Notes: a model not told the origin generated them from the letters alone. 64,000 nucleotides of DNA from Brevibacillus sp. (GCA_017656235.1 JACDOF010000001.1:186001-250000); one strand, 5' to 3'. Positions 43,418 to 53,172 are shown, counted from the stretch's first letter. A program made the numbers and translations.

Positions 43418-44866
43418 GTGGAGATCAAATTCGGAACAGACGGTTGGCGTGCTGTGATGGCAGACTCTTTTACGATGGAGAACGTACGAATCGTGGCGCA
43501 GGCGATTGCTTCTGACACGTGCGAAAACAACCGGGAGCAGGACGGGGTCATTGTCGGTTATGATACACGTTTCATGGGACGTCGTTTTGCAGAGCAGGTC
43601 GTACAGGTACTTGCGGCCAACGGCATTCGCTGCTGTCTGGTCAGGGAAGCAACGCCAACCCCGGTCGTTGCGTTTGGGGTGAAGCATTTTGCCCTGAGTG
43701 GTGCGGTGATGATAACGGCAAGTCATAACGCTCCTGAATACAACGGGATCAAGTACATCCCCGATTATGCGGGACCGGCTGCTCCTGCTGTTACGGCTGG
43801 ACTGGAAGAGCGGATCAGAGAAATCGTCCGAAGTGGACACGTCAAACGGATGACGCTGGCCGAAGCGGAATCATCCGGGCTTGTGGAACCGTTGGATGTG
43901 CGTCCGCATTATGCAGACCATGTGCGCCGGCTCATCCGGTTTGACGTGCTGAAAGAGGCTGGGTTGAGCATCGTTGTTGATCCGATGCACGGCGCTGGGA
44001 TTGGTTATGTAAGCCAACTGCTCAAAGAAGCAGGGGTTCACACGATCGGCATCCGCGAAACCGTCGATCCCCTGTTTGGCGGAGCGGCGCCGGAACCGAT
44101 TGACAAGAACCTGACAGTGTTAAAGGCCAAAGTGCTGGCCAGCGGAGCCGATCTGGGCCTGGCCAACGACGGGGACGCAGACCGCTTTGGCGTGGTCGAT
44201 CACCTGGGAAGGTATATCAGCCCCAACAAGGTTTTGGCTCTGTTGGCCCGCCATCTTGTCAAGAATCGAGGCTGGCACGGCCGCATCGTGCGGACGGCGG
44301 CCACGTCCCACCTGCTTGACCGGATCGCTGAACGGTACGGGCTGCCGCTGACGGAGACAGCCGTCGGCTTTAAGTACATCGGAGCGGAAATGCTCAAGGG
44401 GGATGTCTTGATTGGCGGGGAAGAGAGCGGGGGGTGCAGCATTCAACGTCACATTCCGGAGAAAGACGGCATCCTGACCAATCTGCTGATTGCCGAGATG
44501 TGTGCCTGGGAACGGAAAAAACTTGACCAGATTCTCTCCGACATGCACGAAGACGTGGGCGAATTGTTCGATCTGCGCATGGATCGGCCGTTCTCTATGG
44601 GAAAGGGTGCATGGGAGCGGACGATGGAGTGTCTACCCGATCGGGTCGGTCCGTTTCGCGTCCTGGCAGTTGACCGCAGAGACGGCGTCAAGCTGCTGTT
44701 GGAAGGCGGCCGCTGGATGCTGCTTCGCCCTTCCGGCACGGAACCCCTGCTGCGCATTTATCTGGAGGCTGCAAGCAAGACGGAGCTGCAGATCCTTACG
44801 GAAGCGGTGGACGCGTGGTTTACGGGAGCTGCCGACATGCCCTATAATGGGAATATTATCCGGTGA
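43418..44866 (+). CDS. Alpha-D-phosphohexomutase (phosphoglucomutase/phosphomannomutase family)
   Basis: Interconverts hexose 1- and 6-phosphates, supplying nucleotide-sugar synthesis. The four family motifs are present: the phosphoserine loop TASHN (S102), the metal-binding loop D251-G-D253-A-D255-R, the sugar loop GGEESGG near 318, and the phosphate loop RPSGTEPLLRIY near 435. The 482 residues are typical. GTG 43418 follows AAAGGGGGA; the frame is open upstream but reaches into the repeat region. Glucose, mannose or glucosamine specificity cannot be assigned. Confidence 0.92.
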   Translation: MEIKFGTDGWRAVMADSFTMENVRIVAQAIASDTCENNREQDGVIVGYDTRFMGRRFAEQVVQVLAANGIRCCLVREATPTPVVAFGVKHFALSGAVMITASHNAPEYNGIKYIPDYAGPAAPAVTAGLEERIREIVRSGHVKRMTLAEAESSGLVEPLDVRPHYADHVRRLIRFDVLKEAGLSIVVDPMHGAGIGYVSQLLKEAGVHTIGIRETVDPLFGGAAPEPIDKNLTVLKAKVLASGADLGLANDGDADRFGVVDHLGRYISPNKVLALLARHLVKNRGWHGRIVRTAATSHLLDRIAERYGLPLTETAVGFKYIGAEMLKGDVLIGGEESGGCSIQRHIPEKDGILTNLLIAEMCAWERKKLDQILSDMHEDVGELFDLRMDRPFSMGKGAWERTMECLPDRVGPFRVLAVDRRDGVKLLLEGGRWMLLRPSGTEPLLRIYLEAASKTELQILTEAVDAWFTGAADMPYNGNIIR

Positions 44867-44902
44867 GCAGTTTACATGGCTACATGGTGCAGGGATCCAG
44901 TC

Positions 44903-44928
44903 AGGGGTGCGTATGGCGCCTCTTTTTT
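44903..44928 (+). terminator. Terminator after phosphohexomutase
   Basis: AGGGGTGC pairs (with G-U wobbles) with GCGCCTCT over GTATG, followed by TTTTTT. Confidence 0.65.
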
Positions 44929-44962
44929 CTGCGGTGACCTGTCGATCGTTTCGCAGGGGGGG

Positions 44963-45011
44963 CAGTCCTGCTTCTTTTAAGGTCAGGCAGCGGCGAGCAG
45001 GACTTTTGGCC
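44963..45011 (-). repeat. 49-base palindromic hairpin repeat, copy 2
   Basis: Read on the minus strand it starts GGCCAAAAGTCCTGCTC, has CCTGACC in the middle and ends GCAGGACT, matching 21044-21092. On the plus strand the hairpin AGTCCTGC...GCAGGACTTTTGG ends in a short U-run and might also terminate transcription. Confidence 0.7.
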
Positions 45012-45100
45012 CTTCGTGACATTGGACAGGAAGAGTCATTGGCTGCATTCCGGTTCAGTTGCCGCCCGCTCTTTGGTACAATGAACATGCAGGAGGTTTT

Positions 45101-45124
45101 GTGGCGAGCCAAAAGAGAAAGTGA
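45101..45124 (+). other. Possible 7-codon leader ORF coupled to the kinase gene
   Basis: GTGGCGAGCCAAAAGAGAAAG followed by TGA (three bases more) sits four bases behind a perfect AGGAGG (45091-45096), and its stop overlaps the GTG start of the kinase gene. The kinase start has no good ribosome site of its own, so translation may be handed over from this leader. Confidence 0.35.
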
Positions 45125-45789
45125 GCGACAGTATGAACATTGATCCGCACGTTTTACAAAACTTTTTGGCTGAAGTACAGCTGGAAAGCCTGTCCCCTGA
45201 CGATCCGGTTGTCGTTTTGCATACGCCCGCACCGTGGGAATTGGTGGGAACGGGCAACTTCGCCGGTGTTTTCGGTCACCCCGACTATCCCGATGTGGTG
45301 GTCAAGCTGTACGCCCCGGGCCGTCCCGGTATTGAGCGGGAGCGGGAAGTTTACCGCAAACTGGGCCAGTCGCGTTATTTTCCGGTCTGCTACCAGTGTG
45401 GAGAAAACTATCTCGTCCTTAAGCGAATGCGCGGCATTTCCCTTTATGATTGTGTTCTGTACGGCATCCCGATACCGCCGCAAGTGATCGAAGATGTGGA
45501 GGAGGCGCTTGCGGAAGCACGCGCGAAAGGACTGTATCCGCACGACGTTCATGGCAAAAACGTGCTGATGTACCAGGGGCGCGGCTATCTGATCGATGTC
45601 TCCGATTACTACAAGCAGCAGCTTGATACCAAGTGGCGCGATCTGCGCAGGGCGTATTACCGCATTTATCTCCCTTTTCTGAAGGACCGCGGCTGGAAGG
45701 TACCCCGCTGGCTCCTGGAAGGAGTGCGAAAAGGCTATCGCCATTACGGCAGGTGGAAGCGGTTTGCCGAAAAGCTGTTCTTATCGTGA
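45121..45789 (+). CDS. Small protein-kinase-fold protein
   Basis: 222-residue minimal kinase fold. The ATP lysine is in DVVVKLYAPG near 60. The catalytic-loop equivalent HDVHGKNVLM (about 141-150) keeps Asp and Asn, and IDVSDYY stands where DFG is expected. It lacks most of the C-terminal lobe, as do YrzF/RIO-like bacterial kinases. Target unknown (protein or small molecule). GTG 45121 or ATG 45133 could start it. It stands alone between a terminator/hairpin repeat and lspA. Confidence 0.75.
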   Translation: MSDSMNIDPHVLQNFLAEVQLESLSPDDPVVVLHTPAPWELVGTGNFAGVFGHPDYPDVVVKLYAPGRPGIEREREVYRKLGQSRYFPVCYQCGENYLVLKRMRGISLYDCVLYGIPIPPQVIEDVEEALAEARAKGLYPHDVHGKNVLMYQGRGYLIDVSDYYKQQLDTKWRDLRRAYYRIYLPFLKDRGWKVPRWLLEGVRKGYRHYGRWKRFAEKLFLS

Positions 45790-45803
45790 GTCGACGCTGT
45801 TTG

Positions 45804-45833
45804 TTGCTTCTCTCCGACGTGCTGTGATACAAT
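45804..45833 (+). promoter_or_regulatory. Likely sigma-A promoter of lspA
   Basis: Extended -10 TGATACAAT (45825-45833) with a weak TTGCTT (45804-45809) 18 bases upstream of the hexamer. Confidence 0.5.
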
Positions 45834-45895
45834 GTCGGATGTTCTTTACACGACAAAATACATATTTGTGCTCCATGCGTGAGGAGGACCGCGAA

Positions 45896-46360
45896 TTGCT
45901 CTACTATTTTCTTGCTCTGGTCATTGTCGTTGTTGATCAATGGACAAAATACCTGGTTGTAAGCAGGATGGAACTGGGCGAGTCCATTCCGCTGCTCCCC
46001 GGTGTCTTTCATCTTACGTCCCACCGCAACATGGGGGCGGCTTTTGGCATTCTGCAGAACCAGCGGGCACTGTTTATCATCATTACGATTGCCGTCGTAA
46101 TCGGCATCGTCGTCGCACTCTACCGCATCGGCCGCAAGCAGCCGCGCGTCTCCACAGCGCTGGCACTGGTGCTCGGGGGAGCGGCCGGCAACTTTATCGA
46201 TCGGCTTCTGACTGGACAAGTGGTCGATTTCCTCGATGTTACCCTGATTAACTTCCCGATCTTCAACATCGCGGATATGGCCATCACGATCGGAGTGGCG
46301 TTGCTTTTGCTCGATGCCTTTCTCGATGCGCGGCGCAATCGTAGTGAAGGGGAAGCGTAA
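45896..46360 (+). CDS. lspA: Lipoprotein signal peptidase LspA
   Basis: Aspartyl membrane protease (SPase II) that removes signal peptides from prolipoproteins. Four membrane segments; the catalytic aspartates are D102 (GNFIDRL) and D127 (FNIADMAI), and DQWTK near 14 is conserved. TTG 45896 follows GAGGAGG and gives exactly 154 residues, like B. subtilis LspA. An upstream in-frame ATG at 45875 lacks a ribosome site. Confidence 0.95.
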   Translation: MLYYFLALVIVVVDQWTKYLVVSRMELGESIPLLPGVFHLTSHRNMGAAFGILQNQRALFIIITIAVVIGIVVALYRIGRKQPRVSTALALVLGGAAGNFIDRLLTGQVVDFLDVTLINFPIFNIADMAITIGVALLLLDAFLDARRNRSEGEA

Positions 46361-46386
46361 TCTATGTGGTGAACAGGAGACAGCGA

Positions 46387-47313
46387 ATGAGTGAGCAAAC
46401 GTCTTTTGAACGATTCGATTGGACGGTGGAACGAGCCGACCAGAGCGTACGCATTGACAAGTACATCACCATGCAGCAGGCCGACTGGTCGCGATCCCAG
46501 GTGCAGAACTGGATCAAGGAAGGGCGCGTTACCGTAAACGGTGTGCCGGTCAAGAGCAACTACAAGGTGGTTGAAGACGATGAGATTACCCTGCGTGTTC
46601 CGCCGCCGCGCGAGCTGCACATCGCGCCCGAACCCATTCCGCTCGAGATCGTTTACGAGGATGAGGATGTCGTGGTAGTAAACAAACCGCGCGGCCTGGT
46701 CGTACACCCTGCTCCCGGTCACTACAGCGGCACGCTGGTCAACGGCCTGCTCCATCACTGCAAGGATCTGTCGGGGATCAACGGCGTACTCCGACCGGGA
46801 ATTGTGCACAGGATTGACAAGGACACCTCCGGCCTGCTGATGGTCGCCAAGAATGACAGGGCCCACCTGAGCCTGGCGGAACAGTTGCAGAAACATACGG
46901 TGAATCGGAAGTACGTGGCGATCGTGCACGGCGTCATTGGGCACGAGATGGGGACCATCGATGCGCCGATCGGACGCGATCCCAAGAATCGGCAGCAAAT
47001 GGCGGTGGTCTTTGAAAACAGCAAGCCTGCCGTCACACACTTCGTCGTGCTAGAGCGCTTCAAGCAGCATACAATGGTGGAGTTGAAGCTGGAAACGGGA
47101 CGGACGCACCAGATTCGCGTCCACATGAAGTACATCGGCTTTCCCTTGGTCGGCGATCCGAAGTACGGTCCAAAAAAAACAATCGACTTTGAGGGACAGG
47201 CCTTGCATGCGGCCACGCTTGGCTTTCACCATCCGAAAAGCGGCGAGTACCTGGAGTTTACCGCCCCGCTGCCGGAGGACATGCAGAAGCTGATTGCAGT
47301 CATCAAGGATTGA
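46387..47313 (+). CDS. rluD: RluA/RluD-family 23S rRNA pseudouridine synthase
   Basis: RluA-family pseudouridine synthase (B. subtilis YlyB position). An N-terminal S4 RNA-binding domain (about 20-85) is followed by the catalytic domain with the nucleophilic D144 in HRIDKDTSGLLMVAK, then the LETGRTHQIRVHMKYIG motif. ATG 46387 follows AGGAGA. The pyr operon promoter overlaps its stop codon. Confidence 0.93.
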   Translation: MSEQTSFERFDWTVERADQSVRIDKYITMQQADWSRSQVQNWIKEGRVTVNGVPVKSNYKVVEDDEITLRVPPPRELHIAPEPIPLEIVYEDEDVVVVNKPRGLVVHPAPGHYSGTLVNGLLHHCKDLSGINGVLRPGIVHRIDKDTSGLLMVAKNDRAHLSLAEQLQKHTVNRKYVAIVHGVIGHEMGTIDAPIGRDPKNRQQMAVVFENSKPAVTHFVVLERFKQHTMVELKLETGRTHQIRVHMKYIGFPLVGDPKYGPKKTIDFEGQALHAATLGFHHPKSGEYLEFTAPLPEDMQKLIAVIKD

Positions 47314-47318
47314 AAGGG

Positions 47319-47348
47319 TTGACAGCAGACAGCGAAGCATGTCATAAT
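47319..47348 (+). promoter_or_regulatory. Sigma-A promoter of the pyr operon
   Basis: TTGACA (47319-47324), 18-base spacer, CATAAT (47343-47348), starting five bases after the rluD stop codon. Confidence 0.8.
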
Positions 47349-47376
47349 GCGAAGAGGTAAATAGGCGCCTTTAAAT

Positions 47377-48093
<717 letters not shown>

Positions 48094-48145
48094 TCTTTTG
48101 AGATGCTTGCCGAATAAAGGAAACAACTGAATCGTCCTCTTTAAC

Positions 48146-48247
48146 GCTGATCCCGTGAGGTCGGCAAGAGGAGACAGCTTCACGCTGGGCAGGAGACTGC
48201 CCGGCAGAAGACGTGTGCCTCTTTGCGGACTCGCAAAGAGGCTTTTT
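48146..48247 (+). promoter_or_regulatory. PyrR-dependent attenuator 2 (between pyrR and pyrP)
   Basis: Binding loop GCTGATCCCGTGAGGTCGGC (48146-48165), then an 11-bp terminator stem GCCTCTTTGCG/CGCAAAGAGGC (48217-48242) with TTTTT. Confidence 0.9.
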
Positions 48248-48290
48248 AAGTGGCTAACAAACCCACACCAGCAAGGAAAGAAGGGAAAAC

Positions 48291-49652
48291 ATGAGACAAA
48301 AGGACTTTATCGATGTGGATCAAACTCCTGCGCTTCACCGTTTGCTGCCGCTCAGCATCCAGCATTTGTTTGCGATGTTCGGCGCAACCGTGCTGGTACC
48401 GATCCTGACCGGCCTGGATGTGGCCGTGGCGCTGCTCTCCAGTGGGCTTGGCACCCTGCTGTTCCTTTTCATCACCAAAGGAAAAATTCCCAACTATGTG
48501 GGTTCCTCGTTCGCTTTCATCGGACCGATCCTGACGGTTAGCGCCAGTCATGGCGTGGGCACGGCACTGCTCGGCTGCCTGTTGGCGGGACTGGTCTATG
48601 TGCTGGTCGCGCTGATGGTGATGAGAAGTGGTGTCAACTGGCTTCACCGTTTGCTTCCGCCGGTGGTGATTGCTTCTGTCATCGTGGTCATTGGATTGAG
48701 CCTGGCCGGTGTCGCCGTCGAAATGGCTACCATTGTTCGCGTGGACGGACAGCCGGTCATCTCGCTCACCTCGGTTGAAGTTTCGCTGGTGACGATGCTG
48801 GTTACCGTACTGGCCGCGGTCGTGCTGCGTGGATTCTTCGCCCTGATACCGATTCTGATCGGGATCACAGCAGGCTACCTCTACTCCCTGCTGCGCCATC
48901 CGGAATTGATCGACTGGACTCGCGTAACGACGGCAGATTGGTTTATCACTCCTGGGAAAATGTGGTCTGAGCACCTTTTGACCGCAGACCTGTTTGCAGC
49001 GATGGGAAGTTCCGGAGCCTGGCTCACCGCGTTGATTCTCGCCCCGGTGGCGTTTGTCACGCTGGCGGAACACCTGGGCCATCTGCTGGTCACGGGACGG
49101 GTCATGGAGCGGGACCTCATGAGAGATCCCGGTTTGCACCGCAGTCTGTTGGGTGATGGGCTGGCCACCTCGCTGGCCGCGCTGCTGGGCGGACCGCCAA
49201 ATACGACCTATGGCGAAAATATCGGCGTGTTGGCCATTACGCGCGTCTACAGCCGGGTGGTGATCGCCATTGCAGCCGTGTTTGCCATCCTGTTCGCCTT
49301 TGTCGGCAAGATCAGCGCGCTGCTGATGACCATTCCAACTCCGGTACTGGGGGGTGTGTCCATCATCTTGTTCGGGATTATTGCCGCCCAGGGTCTGCGC
49401 ATGTACGTGGAGAACAACGTAGACTTCTCCGACAAGCGGAACATGATCATCGCCGCAGCCATCCTCGTAACCGGCATCGGCGGGTACAAAATAAGCTTCC
49501 AGGAAGCAAGCATCTGGCAGTCATTCTTGACCAATCTGACGATCGACAACATCGCCTTCTCCACCTTCCTGGGAATGCTGCTGCATGCCATTCTGCCCAG
49601 GAAGCAGGATAACCTCCAAGAAACGAACCAACCGCAGCAACAACCAGCGTAA
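48291..49652 (+). CDS. pyrP: Uracil permease (NCS2 family)
   Basis: Proton-coupled uracil importer of 453 residues with fourteen predicted helices. NCS2 hallmarks are visible: QHLFAMFGATVLVPIL at the N terminus, and the substrate-site stretch ALLGGPPNTTYGENIGVLA near 300, whose Glu binds uracil in UraA. Its expression is set by its own attenuator upstream, so uracil uptake is tuned with de novo synthesis. ATG 48291 follows AAGGAAAGAAGGG. Confidence 0.95.
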   Translation: MRQKDFIDVDQTPALHRLLPLSIQHLFAMFGATVLVPILTGLDVAVALLSSGLGTLLFLFITKGKIPNYVGSSFAFIGPILTVSASHGVGTALLGCLLAGLVYVLVALMVMRSGVNWLHRLLPPVVIASVIVVIGLSLAGVAVEMATIVRVDGQPVISLTSVEVSLVTMLVTVLAAVVLRGFFALIPILIGITAGYLYSLLRHPELIDWTRVTTADWFITPGKMWSEHLLTADLFAAMGSSGAWLTALILAPVAFVTLAEHLGHLLVTGRVMERDLMRDPGLHRSLLGDGLATSLAALLGGPPNTTYGENIGVLAITRVYSRVVIAIAAVFAILFAFVGKISALLMTIPTPVLGGVSIILFGIIAAQGLRMYVENNVDFSDKRNMIIAAAILVTGIGGYKISFQEASIWQSFLTNLTIDNIAFSTFLGMLLHAILPRKQDNLQETNQPQQQPA

Positions 49653-49663
49653 ACACCTTTAAA

Positions 49664-49800
49664 CCAGTCCTGTGAGGCTGGCAAGGTGAGCAGGGGACCC
49701 GCTTCCGGGTCAAGCGCAGATCCGTCATTTTCGGGGGTACGGATCTTCACGCCAGCTTCTCACCTGACCTCCTCACAGGGCCGGGTGAGAAGTTTTTTTT
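49664..49800 (+). promoter_or_regulatory. PyrR-dependent attenuator 3 (between pyrP and pyrB)
   Basis: Binding loop CCAGTCCTGTGAGGCTGG (49664-49681), then terminator stem CTTCTCACC/GGTGAGAAG (49756-49792) with an eight-base U-run. The three-attenuator layout equals that of B. subtilis. Confidence 0.9.
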
Positions 49801-49864
49801 ACGGCTCATCCGGGAAAAGTCACATCCCGGATTTGCACAAGATGACGGGAGGCGAAGGAGAATC

Positions 49865-50812
49865 ATGGAGAACAGAACTCATCTGACCGGAATCAAAGAG
49901 TTGACTGTGGAGCAGATCGAACAGCTTCTGATGCGTGCCGACTACTGGGCGAACAGGCCAGGGGAGTTCACGGGGACGCTCGCCGGACGCTTTGTTGCCA
50001 ACCTGTTCTTCGAGCCGAGTACACGGACTCGCTTCTCGTTTGAAGTGGCGGAAAAGCGGTTGGGGGCACACGTGCTCAATTTTGCGGCGGAAGCTTCTTC
50101 GACGACCAAGGGAGAGACGGTCTACGATACCATCAAAACGCTGGAAGCGATGGGCGTGGAGGTGGCGGTAATCCGCACCCGCCACAACGGGTTGGTGCGG
50201 CACCTGGCCTCTCAGGTAGGGCTTGCCTTGATCAATGCTGGTGACGGGACCAACGAGCATCCCACCCAGTGTTTGCTCGACCTGCTGACGATGAAACAGC
50301 AGTTTGGCCGCATCTCTGGCCTGAAGGTGGCGATCATCGGCGATATTCGGCACAGTCGTGTGGCCGGTTCCCATCTGCATGCACTGCCCAGGCTGGGGGC
50401 GGAGCTGCTGTTGGCCGGTCCTCCGGAGTTGATGCCGGACATCAGCACGCTCCCGCACGGCGTCAAAACGGTCGAGCTGGAGGAAGCGATCACCACTGCT
50501 GACGTGGTGATGATGCTGCGCGTCCAGTTGGAGCGGCATGACCGGACGCTGTTTGCCTCGACGGACGTTTACCACGCAGCGTACGGACTTACCCTGGAGC
50601 GAGCTGCACGGATGAAGCCGGAGGCGGTGATCATGCATCCGGCGCCGGTCAATCGAGGCGTAGAAATCCACAGTGATCTGGTGGAAGCCAAGCCATCGCT
50701 GATCGCCAAACAAGTCTCCAACGGTGTCGCGGTGCGCATGGCTGTGCTGGAATACGTACTGCATGGGGGTGGGACAACATGGGCATCTTGCTTGCAAACG
50801 GCAGCGTGCTGA
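49865..50812 (+). CDS. pyrB: Aspartate carbamoyltransferase catalytic subunit
   Basis: Makes N-carbamoyl-L-aspartate. The carbamoyl phosphate motif FEPSTRTR is at 49-56 and GDGTNEHPTQCLLDL near 125. No pyrI regulatory subunit gene is present, as usual in Gram-positive bacteria, where control is through PyrR. The last 34 bases overlap pyrC, so the C-terminal ASCLQTAAC shares DNA with the dihydroorotase start. Confidence 0.96.
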   Translation: MENRTHLTGIKELTVEQIEQLLMRADYWANRPGEFTGTLAGRFVANLFFEPSTRTRFSFEVAEKRLGAHVLNFAAEASSTTKGETVYDTIKTLEAMGVEVAVIRTRHNGLVRHLASQVGLALINAGDGTNEHPTQCLLDLLTMKQQFGRISGLKVAIIGDIRHSRVAGSHLHALPRLGAELLLAGPPELMPDISTLPHGVKTVELEEAITTADVVMMLRVQLERHDRTLFASTDVYHAAYGLTLERAARMKPEAVIMHPAPVNRGVEIHSDLVEAKPSLIAKQVSNGVAVRMAVLEYVLHGGGTTWASCLQTAAC

Positions 50813-52059
50813 ACCGGGAAGGTGAGCAGGTGCAACGGGATGTGTTGATTGAGAATCGGCGAATTGTGCGGATTGCCGAGCGAATCGAACCGTTCGGTCA
50901 TGAAGTGATTGATTTGAGCGGTCTGTTTTTGTCGCCCGGTCTGATTGACATGCATGTTCACCTGCGGGAGCCGGGCTTTGAGGCGAAAGAGACGATCGCT
51001 ACGGGAACGGAGGCGGCGGTACGCGGCGGTTTTACCACAGTCGCCTGCATGCCGAATACGCGTCCGGTCATCGACAGCGTGCAAACCGTGGAACTGGTTC
51101 GAAAAAAGGCACGGGAGGCCAAGCGGGCTCGGGTACTGCCATATGGCGCGATTACCGTGCGCCAGTTGGGACGGGAGCTGACCGACTTTGCCGCACTCAA
51201 GCAAGCCGGGATTGTCGGAGTGACGGATGACGGCGTCGGCGTACAGTCCAGCGGGCTGATGAAACAAGCGATGCGGCGCGCCAAGGAACTGGGACTGCCG
51301 GTGATCGCCCACTGTGAAGACGAGACGCTGCTCGTGCCGGGGGCGGCGCTGCATGACGGCATCGTCGCCGCGCGGCACGGACTGCCGGGGATTCCGGCAG
51401 AGTCGGAAGCGGTTCACGTTGCCCGGGATATCCTGCTGGCGGAGGCGACCGGTGTCCACTACCACATCTGCCACATCAGCGCCAGTCAATCGGTCCGGCT
51501 GGTTCGGGACGGCAAGCGGGCAGGAATCAGGGTGACGGCTGAGGTGACGCCGCACCACCTGCTCCTGTGCGAGGAAGACATACCGGACAACCTGGATCCG
51601 CGCTGGAAGATGAATCCGCCCCTTCGCAGCCGCGAAGATCGCGCGGCGCTGATAGCCGGGCTGAAAGATGGAACGATCGACATCATTGCTACTGACCACG
51701 CGCCGCACACGGAAGAAGAGAAGGCCAACAGCATCGACAGGGCTCCGTTTGGCATCGTCGGCCTGGAGACAGCCTTTCCCCTGCTCTACACCAATCTGGT
51801 GCTGACCGGCGAGCTGACCCTGGCCGAACTGGTTGACAAGATGACCTCCAAACCGGCCGAACTGTTCGGTTTGCCCTACGGACGGCTGGCGGAAGGGGCT
51901 CCGGCTGATCTGGTGGCGATAGACCTGCTGACAGAACGTACGATCGACCCGGACACCTTTGCGAGCAAAGGGCGCAATACACCGTTTGCCGGCTGGAAAT
52001 GCAAGGGCTGGCCGGTGCTGACAATGGTCGACGGCGAGATTGTTTACCGACAAGAGTGA
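50779..52059 (+). CDS. pyrC: Dihydroorotase
   Basis: Zinc amidohydrolase that cyclises carbamoyl aspartate to dihydroorotate. Metal ligands appear as DMHVHLREPG near 57 and later VIAHCEDETL, HICHISA and IATDHAPHT (catalytic Asp). The 426 residues fit class I dihydroorotases. ATG 50779 overlaps the pyrB end and follows GGGGGTGGG. Confidence 0.96.
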   Translation: MGILLANGSVLNREGEQVQRDVLIENRRIVRIAERIEPFGHEVIDLSGLFLSPGLIDMHVHLREPGFEAKETIATGTEAAVRGGFTTVACMPNTRPVIDSVQTVELVRKKAREAKRARVLPYGAITVRQLGRELTDFAALKQAGIVGVTDDGVGVQSSGLMKQAMRRAKELGLPVIAHCEDETLLVPGAALHDGIVAARHGLPGIPAESEAVHVARDILLAEATGVHYHICHISASQSVRLVRDGKRAGIRVTAEVTPHHLLLCEEDIPDNLDPRWKMNPPLRSREDRAALIAGLKDGTIDIIATDHAPHTEEEKANSIDRAPFGIVGLETAFPLLYTNLVLTGELTLAELVDKMTSKPAELFGLPYGRLAEGAPADLVAIDLLTERTIDPDTFASKGRNTPFAGWKCKGWPVLTMVDGEIVYRQE

Positions 52060-52074
52060 AGGAGGAACAGAGCG

Positions 52075-53172
52075 ATGCGGGCGAGACTTATCCTTGAAGA
52101 CGGGACGGAAGCTGTGGGTACGGCTCTGGGAGAGGCTGCCGAACGGGTTGGCGAAGTGGTCTTTAACACGGGGCTGACCGGATATCAGGAAGTGCTGTCC
52201 GACCCTTCCTACTGTGGTCAAATCGTGGTCATGACCTATCCCCTGATCGGCAACTACGGGATTAACCGTGACGACTTTGAAGCGGTACGCCCGTTCATTC
52301 ACGGCTTGGTGGTGCGGGAACACTGTGATCTGCCGAGCAACTGGCGCAGCGCCCAGACACTTGACGATCTGCTCAAAGAGTATGGGATTCCCGGCATAGC
52401 CGGTGTTGATACACGGATGTTGACGCGAAAAATTCGCCATCACGGAACCCTGCGCGGAATGATTACGACTGCCGATACGCCGACGGCTGAATTGGTGGAG
52501 CAGGTGAAACGCACTCCATACTTGACCGATCAGGTTGCGCGTGTCTCCACCAGAAGCGTGTTCAGCTGTCCCGGAACCGGCCCGCGTGTCGTGTTGGTAG
52601 ACTTTGGTGTCAAACACGGCATTCTGCGCGAGCTGACCAAACGCGGCTGCGACGTGGTGGTTGTTCCCTACCATGTATCAGCCGAGGAGATTCGCCGCCT
52701 CCGGCCGGACGGCGTGCTGCTGTCCAATGGTCCCGGAGACCCCAAGGACGTGCCGGAGGCTGTTCGGACCATCCGCCAACTGCTTGGCCAATACCCGCTG
52801 TTCGGGATCTGCCTGGGTCATCAGTTGTTTGCGCTTGCCAGTGGTGCCGATACGAAAAAGATGAAGTTCGGTCATCGCGGCGGGAATCATCCGGTAAAAG
52901 AGCTGACCAGCGGCCGCACGTACATCACGTCCCAAAATCACGGCTACGCGGTTACCCGCGAATCAATCGTCGGTACCGGTCTGGAGATTACCCATGTGGC
53001 CCTCAACGACGGGACGGTGGAAGGACTGCGTGACGTGCAGAAGCGGGCCATGTCCGTCCAGTACCATCCGGAGGCGGCACCTGGGCCGTACGATTCCAGC
53101 TATCTGTTTGATCAGTTTCTGGCGATGATCACAAGCGCAAAGGGAGGAGCTGTCCATGCCCAAGCAACCTGA
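52075..53172 (+). CDS. carA: Carbamoyl phosphate synthase, small (glutaminase) subunit
   Basis: Class I glutamine amidotransferase subunit that supplies ammonia. The nucleophile is C246 in [10 protein letters not shown]; the His-Glu partner pair is in [11 protein letters not shown] near 328. The N-terminal CarA domain has [18 protein letters not shown]. In the operon this is the pyrimidine-specific (pyrAA) enzyme. The end overlaps carB by 17 bases. Confidence 0.96.
   Translation: MRARLILEDGTEAVGTALGEAAERVGEVVFNTGLTGYQEVLSDPSYCGQIVVMTYPLIGNYGINRDDFEAVRPFIHGLVVREHCDLPSNWRSAQTLDDLLKEYGIPGIAGVDTRMLTRKIRHHGTLRGMITTADTPTAELVEQVKRTPYLTDQVARVSTRSVFSCPGTGPRVVLVDFGVKHGILRELTKRGCDVVVVPYHVSAEEIRRLRPDGVLLSNGPGDPKDVPEAVRTIRQLLGQYPLFGICLGHQLFALASGADTKKMKFGHRGGNHPVKELTSGRTYITSQNHGYAVTRESIVGTGLEITHVALNDGTVEGLRDVQKRAMSVQYHPEAAPGPYDSSYLFDQFLAMITSAKGGAVHAQAT

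Noticed and set aside
50569-52674. A 701-codon open frame on the minus strand across pyrB, pyrC and carA
   Set aside because: It is antisense to three certain genes; long antisense frames are expected with this codon usage. The same applies to the minus-strand frames in carB, ileS, ftsA and spoVD.
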